This document shows, one piece after another, positions 59,160-64,000 of a stretch of DNA of 64,000 nucleotides. Position 1 is the first letter of the stretch. Every line of letters starts with the position of its first letter. The DNA comes from JACCTU01 sp963700495 (GTDB lineage: Bacteria; Actinomycetota; Thermoleophilia; Gaiellales; Gaiellaceae). Below the pieces are notes generated by a model. That model ran no database searches, was not told where the DNA came from, and saw nothing but the letters and a program-made list of their open reading frames with translations. Where the stretch lies: contig CAVOXT010000006.1 in assembly GCA_963700495.1 (NCBI GenBank), positions 124,001 to 188,000 on the forward strand, written 5' to 3'. The position numbers were made by a program, and so were the translations under genes.

Positions 59160-59803
59160 CAGCGCTTCCTCCCCTTCAGCACGATCGATCGCATCTTCAC
59201 GCGACCCTCTTCGATCTCGTCAGCGAGCAGCTCGCGGACGCGCTGCGCGTCCTCCTCCGGCGTCTCGACACGCGCGAGCCAGCCGTCGACCTCGACCCAG
59301 CGCTCGAACCGCTCGGTGCATTCCACCTCGAGCCCGCCGCCCTCGAAGAGCGCCCGCCACTCGTCTTCGGAATAGCAGCGCACGTGGGACGGGTCGCGCA
59401 GCTTCTCCGCCCGTTCGACGTGCTCGCCCGAGAACAGGTTGTCCTCGACGACGACGCGGTCCTTCGTCACGCGCGCCATCTCGGCGATCGCGGTCCGGAC
59501 GTCCGCGAAGTGGTGCGCCGCGATGCGGCAGGCGACGACGTCGAACGAGCCGTCGGCGAACGGGATCTCCTCCGCGCGGGACACGACCGTGGGCTGCATG
59601 CCTGGAGCAGGGTCGACAGTGACGACCTCGCAACCCGCGTCGCGCAAGCGCCGCGCCACGTGGCCGCCGCCGGTCGCGACGTCGAGCGCCTGCACGCCCT
59701 CCCCCGGCTCGCACCACTCGACGACGAGGTCGAGGTCGGGTCCTTCACGGTGGGTCGGACTGTCTCGGAACGCCTGCGCGCGCGCGGACCACACGTCGGT
59801 CAT
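59159..59803 (-). CDS. Class I SAM-dependent methyltransferase inserted between sucC and sucD
   Basis: A 214-residue methyltransferase of the Methyltransf_11/UbiE-like type: motif I QALDVATGGGHVARRLRDAG, acidic VTVDPAPGMQ, SFDVVACRIAAHHFADVRTAIAEMARV, and a C-terminal region with RCYSEDEWRALFEGGGLEVE. Its start overlaps the sucC stop by four bases and its stop overlaps the sucD start by one, so it is fully embedded in the succinyl-CoA synthetase operon. The substrate is unknown. Confidence 0.82.
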   Translation of the reverse strand: MTDVWSARAQAFRDSPTHREGPDLDLVVEWCEPGEGVQALDVATGGGHVARRLRDAGCEVVTVDPAPGMQPTVVSRAEEIPFADGSFDVVACRIAAHHFADVRTAIAEMARVTKDRVVVEDNLFSGEHVERAEKLRDPSHVRCYSEDEWRALFEGGGLEVECTERFERWVEVDGWLARVETPEEDAQRVRELLADEIEEGRVKMRSIVLKGRKR

Positions 59804-60942
59804 GCGGCCAGCTCCACGGCGCGTCGGGCGGCTTCGAGCATGGTGGGCTCCACGTGAAGGTTCGCGGGCGCTGCCTCGTCGAGGATGCGCCGCCCCTCCT
59901 CCGCGTTCGTGCCGTCGAGGCGCACCACGATCTGCTGCTCGATCGTCATCCGGTCGAGCGCCGACAGGATCCCGCGGGCGACCTCGTCGCAGCGCGTGAT
60001 CCCGCCGAACACGTTGAAGAGGATCGACTTCACCTGCGGGTCTGCGGTGATCACCTCGAGCGCATCGACCACGCCCTCTGCATCACCTCCGCCGCCCAGG
60101 TCGCAGAAGTTCGCGGGCCGTCCACCGGCGAGCGCGATCACGTCGAGCGTCGACATGACGAGGCCCGCCCCGTTGCCGAGGATCCCGACCTCGCCGTCGA
60201 GCTTCACGTAGGTGACGCCTTTCTCGCGCGCGGCGCGCTCTTCGGCGGGTACCGACTCGAGATCGCGCATCTCCGCGACGTCGGGATGCCTGAAGAGCGC
60301 GGCGTCGTCGACCGTGAACTTCGAGTCGAGCGCCTTCACCGTGCCGTCAGGCGTGACGATCAGCGGATTGATCTCGGTCAGCATCGCGTCCGTCGCGACG
60401 AAGGCCTCGTAGAGCTTCCCCACGATCGAGAGGATCTGCTTCTGCTCGCCCGGGTCCTCGACGCCGCCGCCGTAGACGAGCCGCCGTGCCTGCCACGGCT
60501 GGAAGCCCTCGAACGGGTCGACGTGCAGACGGACGAGCGCGTCAGGGTGCTTTTCCGCGACCTCCTCGATGTCGATCCCGCCACGCGTCGTGAACATGAA
60601 CAGCGGCTTCTTCGCACCCCGGTCGAACGTGAGCGAGAGGTAGTACTCCTTCGCGATGTCGGAGGCCTGCTCGATCCAGACCTTCCGGACGACGTGGCCG
60701 CGAATGTCCATCCCGAGGATCTGCTTCGCCTTCGCGCGCGCGTCGTCAGGGCCGTCGGCGAGCTTGATCCCGCCGGCCTTGCCACGACCCCCGGTCAGGA
60801 CCTGCGCCTTGACGACGACCCGGCCTCCGAGCTCGGCGGCGGCGGCATGCGCCTCGTCGGGCGTCGTCGCGAGCCGCCCCTCGGAGACGGCGATGCCGAA
60901 GTGCTTGAAGAGCTGCTTGCCCTGGTACTCGTACAGGTCCAC
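59800..60942 (-). CDS. sucC: Succinyl-CoA synthetase beta subunit
   Basis: A 380-residue ATP-grasp subunit: MDLYEYQGKQLFKHFGIAVSEGRL, the lysine-rich VVKAQVLTGGRGKAGGIKLA, the metal-binding EINPLIVTPDGTVKALDSKF, and the CoA-ligase half GNGAGLVMSTLDVIALAGGRPANFCDLGGGGDA with FNVFGGITRCDEVARGI. The length fits the family. It pairs with SucD, and the operon order is sucC, methyltransferase, sucD. Confidence 0.94.
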   Translation of the reverse strand: MDLYEYQGKQLFKHFGIAVSEGRLATTPDEAHAAAAELGGRVVVKAQVLTGGRGKAGGIKLADGPDDARAKAKQILGMDIRGHVVRKVWIEQASDIAKEYYLSLTFDRGAKKPLFMFTTRGGIDIEEVAEKHPDALVRLHVDPFEGFQPWQARRLVYGGGVEDPGEQKQILSIVGKLYEAFVATDAMLTEINPLIVTPDGTVKALDSKFTVDDAALFRHPDVAEMRDLESVPAEERAAREKGVTYVKLDGEVGILGNGAGLVMSTLDVIALAGGRPANFCDLGGGGDAEGVVDALEVITADPQVKSILFNVFGGITRCDEVARGILSALDRMTIEQQIVVRLDGTNAEEGRRILDEAAPANLHVEPTMLEAARRAVELAA

Positions 60943-60954
60943 CGGCGGCGGACT

Positions 60955-61296
60955 CTAACGACGCTCGAGCAGCCCCCGAAGCGCTTCCAGCCGCCGATCC
61001 CACTCCGCGCCGACCGACGCCATCCAGAGCGCGGCGGCCTCGAACGGCTCGGGCGTCAGCCGGTAGCGCGACTCGCGGCCGCTGCGGGACCACTCGACGA
61101 GACCGGCCTCCGCGAGCAGGTCGAGGTGCTTCGCGACGCCCTGTCGGGTGATCGGAAGCCGGCCGGCGAGCTCCGTCGGCGTCTGCGCGCCGTGCTCCGA
61201 GAGGAGCTCGACGATCTGGCGGCGCGTGGGGTCGGCGAGGGCGGTGAAGACCGCCCCCGCCGCCTCGTTGCTCCTACGCGCCGACTCGCGCCCCAA
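60955..61296 (-). CDS. ArsR-family HTH regulator
   Basis: About 113 residues with the winged-helix core FTALADPTRRQIVELLSEHG, PTELAGRLPITRQGVAKHLDLLAEAGLVEWSR and the wing GRESRYRLTPEPFE. No metal-binding Cys pair is present, as usual for ArsR proteins paired with SRPBCC proteins. No ATG or GTG fits; a TTG at 61294-61296, inside the end of the SRPBCC gene, is the most plausible start. It probably represses from the two GGTTG-type operators at 61712-61754. Confidence 0.78.
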   Translation of the reverse strand: MGRESARRSNEAAGAVFTALADPTRRQIVELLSEHGAQTPTELAGRLPITRQGVAKHLDLLAEAGLVEWSRSGRESRYRLTPEPFEAAALWMASVGAEWDRRLEALRGLLERR

Positions 61297-61693
61297 GATG
61301 CTCCCGCAGCTCGGCGAGCTCTCCGTCCCAGCCCCGCTCGTTGTCGTGCCGCGCCGCCTCGGGGAGCGCCGCGAAGCCCGACTCGACGAGCAACAGCCGC
61401 GTCCCGTCAGGCGTCTCCTCGAGCGTGAACTCGACGAGCGTGGTCGCACCGCCGCTCTGCACCTGGCTCGGCTCCCAGCGGTAGGAGAACCTCCGGGGCG
61501 GGTCGACTTCCTCGACCGTGAAGCGCACCTCGGTCTTGTCCCAGCGGAAGACGCCCTCGCCGCCCGGCCGCAGGTCGAGCTCCGTGCCGTTGCCGAACCA
61601 CCTGCTGATCTGGTCGGGCTCGGTGAGCGCGGCCCAGACGTCGGCCCTCGGCACGTCGAGGGTCATCGTCCTCTCGATTCGATCGGTATTCAT
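61274..61693 (-). CDS. SRPBCC/AHSA1-type ligand-binding protein
   Basis: A 139-residue START-like protein: RTMTLDVPRADVWAALTEPDQISRWFG, then GEGVFRWDKTEVRFTVEEVDPPRRFSYRWEP and TTLVEFTLEETPDGTRLLLVESGF. This is the AHSA1 pattern with a hydrophobic ligand cavity. The ATG (61691-61693) follows an AGAGGAGG site. Its end overlaps the ArsR-type regulator, the common SRPBCC-ArsR pairing in actinobacteria. Ligand unknown. Confidence 0.82.
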   Translation of the reverse strand: MNTDRIERTMTLDVPRADVWAALTEPDQISRWFGNGTELDLRPGGEGVFRWDKTEVRFTVEEVDPPRRFSYRWEPSQVQSGGATTLVEFTLEETPDGTRLLLVESGFAALPEAARHDNERGWDGELAELREHLGARVGA

Positions 61694-61711
61694 CGCTGCC
61701 TCCTCTGATAC

Positions 61712-61754
61712 GCAACCGTTTGGTTGCACTACAATACGCAACCCGCTGGTTGCG
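61712..61754. promoter_or_regulatory. Two tandem operators CAACC-n4-GGTTG in the divergent region
   Basis: GCAACCGTTTGGTTGC (61712-61727) and CGCAACCCGCTGGTTGCG (61737-61754) are inverted repeats with centres 26 bp apart, lying between the SRPBCC/ArsR operon (start 61693) and the ABC exporter (start 61787). The spacing of about two and a half helical turns and the position suggest ArsR repression of both directions. Confidence 0.72.
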
Positions 61755-61786
61755 TGTCAAGTCTGCCGGCTCGGTACTCTCGAAAC

Positions 61787-62743
61787 GTGGACGCGATCGT
61801 CGTCGACGAGCTGCGGAAACGGTACGGCGGCGTGCAGGCGCTCGACGGCGTCTCGTTCCGCGTGCAGGAGGGCGAGGTGTTCGGCCTGCTCGGGCCGAAC
61901 GGCGCCGGCAAGTCGACGACCGTGCGGATCCTCTCGACGCTCGCCCGGGCGGACGACGGCCGCGCCGAGGTCGCCGGGCACGACGTGCGCCGCGAGCCGG
62001 GACGCGTCCGTCGTTCGATCGGCTACGTCCCGCAGAACTCCGGCGTCGACCGGGAGGCGACCGGCCGCGAGAACCTGACCCTGCAGGGACACGTCCAGGG
62101 CATCAGTGGGAGCGCGCTCGAGCGGCGGGTCGAAGAGCTGCTCGACCTGTTCGGGCTGATGGAGGCCGCCGACCGGCAGGTGCGCGGGTACTCCGGCGGG
62201 ATGAAGCGCCGGCTCGACGTGGCACTCGGACTCGTCCATCGCCCACAGGTGCTGTTCCTCGACGAGCCGACGACCGGCCTCGATCCGGAGGCGCGGGCCG
62301 CGATGTGGGAGGAGCTGGGCCGGCTGGCCGGCGACGAGCAGCTGACGATCCTGCTCACGACGCACTACCTCGAGGAGGCCGACGCACTCGCCGACCGGCT
62401 GGCGATCGTCAGCCGCGGCAGGGTCGTCGTCGAGGGCACCGCCGAGGACCTGAAGCGCGAGCTCCACGGGGACTCGGTCAGCGTCGAGCTCGAGGACGGC
62501 CGCGGGCCTGACGCGCACCGCGTCGTGCAGGCGCTCGAGACGGTGCACGAGGCGACGCTCGAAGGGCGGGTTCTCCATGCGCGCGTCGAGCACGGCGCGC
62601 AGGCGGTGCCGCGCATCCTCTCTGCGCTGGAGTCGAGCGGCGTCCCGGTCGCGTCGATCACCGTCGCGCGGCCGTCGCTCGACGACGTCTACCTCCACTT
62701 CACCGGACGCGACTTCACCTCGGACGATCGAGAGGGCTCGTGA
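61787..62743 (+). CDS. ABC transporter ATP-binding protein (DrrA-like)
   Basis: A 318-residue ABC ATPase from a GTG at 61787: Walker A GLLGPNGAGKSTTVRILSTL, signature YSGGMKRRLDVALGLVHRPQVLFLDEPTTGLDP with Walker B, and switch His in LTTHYLEEADALADRLAIV. A C-terminal domain of about 80 residues with RPSLDDVYLHFTGRDF is typical of the daunorubicin-resistance (DrrA) type. The stop overlaps the permease start (GTGA at 62740). Drug or lipid export is likely. Confidence 0.9.
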   Translation: MDAIVVDELRKRYGGVQALDGVSFRVQEGEVFGLLGPNGAGKSTTVRILSTLARADDGRAEVAGHDVRREPGRVRRSIGYVPQNSGVDREATGRENLTLQGHVQGISGSALERRVEELLDLFGLMEAADRQVRGYSGGMKRRLDVALGLVHRPQVLFLDEPTTGLDPEARAAMWEELGRLAGDEQLTILLTTHYLEEADALADRLAIVSRGRVVVEGTAEDLKRELHGDSVSVELEDGRGPDAHRVVQALETVHEATLEGRVLHARVEHGAQAVPRILSALESSGVPVASITVARPSLDDVYLHFTGRDFTSDDREGS

Positions 62744-63513
62744 CGGAAGCCGCCGCACACACGTGGTTCATGGTCGAGCGTCAGACGCGCAACCTCGTCC
62801 GCGAGCCGATCTGGATCGCGATGATGCTGATCCAGCCGATGATCTGGCTGCTTCTCTACAGCCAGCTCTTCCGGCGAGTCGTCGACCTCCCCGGTTTCGA
62901 GACCGACTCGTACCTCGACTTCCTCGCCCCCGCGGTCGTGGTCATGACGGCGTTCTTCCAGGGAACCTGGAGCGGGATGGGGATGATCACCGACCTGGAC
63001 CGCGGCGTGATCGAGCGCTTCCTCGCCACGCCGGCGAGCCGGACCGCGCTCGTGCTCTCCCAGGTCGTGCGCTCGGCGCTGACGGCTGCGATCCAGGGCC
63101 TGATCATCCTGCTCGTCGCCCTCGCCCTCGGCGCCGGGAACGGCGGCCCGGTCGGCTGGGTCGCGATCCTCGTCGCCGGCATGCTGATCTCCGCCGGCTT
63201 CTCCGGCATCTCGCAGGGTGTGGCGCTCTTGACGCGGCGCGAAGCGACGATGATCGCGATCGCGAACTTCATCGGGCTGCCGCTGATGTTCTTCTCGGCG
63301 ATGCTGATCGACTTCTCGCTCATCCCCGGCTGGATGCAGGCGGCGGCGCGCGTCAACCCGGTGCAGTGGGCCGTCGACGCCGCGCGGGAGCCCGTGCTCG
63401 GCAACCCCGACTGGAGCCTGGTGGGTCTGTCGCTCGCCCTCCTCGTCGGGTTCACCGTCGCGACCACGGCGTTCGCGACCTGGGCGTTCCGCTCGTACCA
63501 GCGCACCTTGTAA
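62740..63513 (+). CDS. ABC-2 type permease (DrrB-like)
   Basis: A 257-residue membrane protein with six spans: IWIAMMLIQPMIWLLLYSQLF first, then FLAPAVVVMTAFFQGTWSGMGMITDLDRGVIERFLATPASRTAL, the ABC-2 signature region, and FIGLPLMFFSAMLIDFSLIPGWMQAAARVNPVQWAVDAAREP before the last spans. It forms a two-component exporter with the preceding ATPase. Its stop codon region starts the hairpin at 63512. Confidence 0.9.
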   Translation: MTEAAAHTWFMVERQTRNLVREPIWIAMMLIQPMIWLLLYSQLFRRVVDLPGFETDSYLDFLAPAVVVMTAFFQGTWSGMGMITDLDRGVIERFLATPASRTALVLSQVVRSALTAAIQGLIILLVALALGAGNGGPVGWVAILVAGMLISAGFSGISQGVALLTRREATMIAIANFIGLPLMFFSAMLIDFSLIPGWMQAAARVNPVQWAVDAAREPVLGNPDWSLVGLSLALLVGFTVATTAFATWAFRSYQRTL

Positions 63514-63548
63514 CCTCCGGGTTCGCCGCAACCCATTCCAGGGAGGTT
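63512..63548 (+). promoter_or_regulatory. RNA hairpin that can sequester the ribosome binding site of the Asp-rich peptide gene
   Basis: AACCTCC (63512-63518) can pair with GGAGGTT (63542-63548), extended inward by GGGTT/AACCC (63519-63523 with 63530-63534) around a CGCCGC loop, with a 7-nt bulge on the right. The right arm contains the GGGAGG ribosome site of the gene starting at 63551. It could act as attenuator, terminator or translational switch. Confidence 0.45.
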
Positions 63549-63550
63549 CG

Positions 63551-63727
63551 ATGGACTCGCCCACGACACTTGCAGACGAAGAGATCCGCAGCGACACGTT
63601 CCGTGCCGAGATCGCAGACGACGACGCCGACAGCAGCGACAGCGACTCGACCGACGCCGACAGCGACGACACCGACGCCGACAGCGACGACACCGACGCT
63701 GACTCAGACGACACAGACCCGTCGTAG
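63551..63727 (+). CDS. Asp/Ser/Thr-rich repeat peptide (58 aa), possible modified-peptide precursor
   Basis: A 58-residue peptide with a good GGGAGG site seven bases before its ATG. The N-terminal 23 residues (MDSPTTLADEEIRSDTFRAE and IAD) are moderately mixed. From residue 24 the sequence is almost only Asp, Ser, Ala and Thr, with DADSDDT repeated three times in tandem, ending TDPS. It is far too acidic and repetitive for a folded domain. The next gene downstream encodes a cupin (JmjC-like) oxygenase. A leader-plus-repeated-core layout beside an oxygenase suggests a ribosomal peptide substrate, for example for Asp hydroxylation. That role is inference; a low-complexity acidic protein of another kind is possible. 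Confidence 0.6.
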   Translation: MDSPTTLADEEIRSDTFRAEIADDDADSSDSDSTDADSDDTDADSDDTDADSDDTDPS

Positions 63728-64000
63728 CGCCCTCGCGCGCTGCATCGAGCCTGTCGAGGAAGACCGCTTCCTCGCGGAGTACTGGGAACGCAGGCCGCTC
63801 GTCGTCACGCGCGACGAGCCCGGGCGGTTCGACGATCTCCTGACGACGGAGGACGTCGAGGGCCTGCTCGAGTCCGGCGGCCTGCGTTCCCCTGCCTTTC
63901 GCCTCGTCCGCGCGGACGAGAAACTGCGTGCCAGGGACTACCTCGTCGACGTTCCCTGGCGACCGCAGGCGTTCACCGGCATGGCGGACGTCGCACGGGT
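63603..64000 (+). CDS. Cupin/JmjC-like 2-oxoglutarate oxygenase, partial at the right edge
   Basis: The N-terminal part of a cupin-4/ribosomal-oxygenase-like protein. The sequence from about 63726 reads SALARCIEPVEEDRFLAEYW, then ERRPLVVTRDEPGRFDDLLT, and later ARDYLVDVPWRPQAFTGMAD. FLxEYWERRPLV is the characteristic start of this family. The iron-binding H-x-D lies beyond the window. No ATG fits. A GTG at 63603 is in frame but would read through the acidic-peptide gene in another frame; translation may instead begin near 63699-63726 at a rare codon, or be coupled to the peptide stop. The exact start is unresolved. Confidence 0.7.
   Translation, partial: MPRSQTTTPTAATATRPTPTATTPTPTATTPTLTQTTQTRRSALARCIEPVEEDRFLAEYWERRPLVVTRDEPGRFDDLLTTEDVEGLLESGGLRSPAFRLVRADEKLRARDYLVDVPWRPQAFTGMADVAR

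Noticed and set aside
1..64000. Insertion sequences, transposases, prophage genes or integrative element ends
   Set aside because: No transposase, phage structural or relaxase motifs were seen. The two tyrosine recombinases look like chromosomal Xer proteins and are not next to an attachment-site-like repeat or tRNA.

Overview
The window is high-GC bacterial chromosome with frequent GTG starts, tightly overlapping operons (ATGA, GTGA and TGATG junctions) and no mobile element, rRNA, tRNA or CRISPR that I can see. The codon pattern and gene set (FtsH-free PDZ-Lon protease, ATP-type PEP carboxykinase, succinate dehydrogenase with a CCG-domain subunit, actinobacterial-style lasso peptide genes) suggest an actinomycetote, perhaps a Thermoleophilia-like lineage. 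That placement is inference; no marker gene in the window fixes it.

Region 1 (1-31.4 kb) is an exopolysaccharide or surface-glycan locus. It holds a very unusual four-module glycosyltransferase fusion, four stand-alone family 2 transferases or their relatives, a split PssD/PssE (Alg14/Alg13-like) pair, a Wzx flippase, a Wzz-like chain-length protein, an O-antigen ligase/polymerase-like protein, a sugar-nucleotide epimerase, an asparagine synthase, a Trm112-headed methyltransferase, a GT4 enzyme and a WbaP-type priming transferase that is broken by several frameshifts. A small LuxR-type regulator sits in the middle. A 16-bp palindrome CTAGCCGnnCGGCTAG lies about 70-80 nt upstream of three start codons here, including that of the regulator itself, and looks like the operator of a local regulon. 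Between these genes are four secreted right-handed beta-helix proteins. Three are giant mosaics with LamG, fibronectin III or IPT modules, and two of them share a nearly identical 1.2-kb beta-helix module in inverted orientation.

Region 2 (31.5-38.5 kb) is a lasso-peptide-type RiPP cluster: nucleotidyltransferase, ABC exporter, PqqD-like B1, transglutaminase-like B2 protease, a short asparagine-synthetase-like cyclase (one frameshift), an HPr-kinase-like protein and two small precursor genes. The precursors carry the Y-x2-P-x-L-x3-G-x5-T leader motif, but their cores share a K-(K/Q)-L-G-x-S-D-G-F-T-F block that does not fit a standard lasso ring cleanly.

Region 3 (38.5-61 kb) is core metabolism with housekeeping genes: metallophosphoesterase, succinate dehydrogenase (sdhA, sdhB, CCG subunit), pckA, a cupredoxin lipoprotein, a subtilase, a fourth beta-helix protein, an M29 aminopeptidase, a tandem pair of Xer recombinases, citrate synthase and malate dehydrogenase diverging from an 18-bp palindrome, a PDZ-Lon protease and sucC/sucD split by a methyltransferase. 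Together these supply several TCA-cycle steps.

Region 4 (61-64 kb) has an ArsR/SRPBCC pair diverging from a two-gene ABC exporter across two CAACC-n4-GGTTG operators, then a 58-residue Asp-rich peptide gene whose ribosome binding site can be hidden in a hairpin, and the start of a JmjC-like cupin oxygenase running off the right edge. At least five single-frame breaks occur in otherwise intact genes (wbaP-like, lasso cyclase, mdh), which is more typical of sequencing or assembly indels than of biology.
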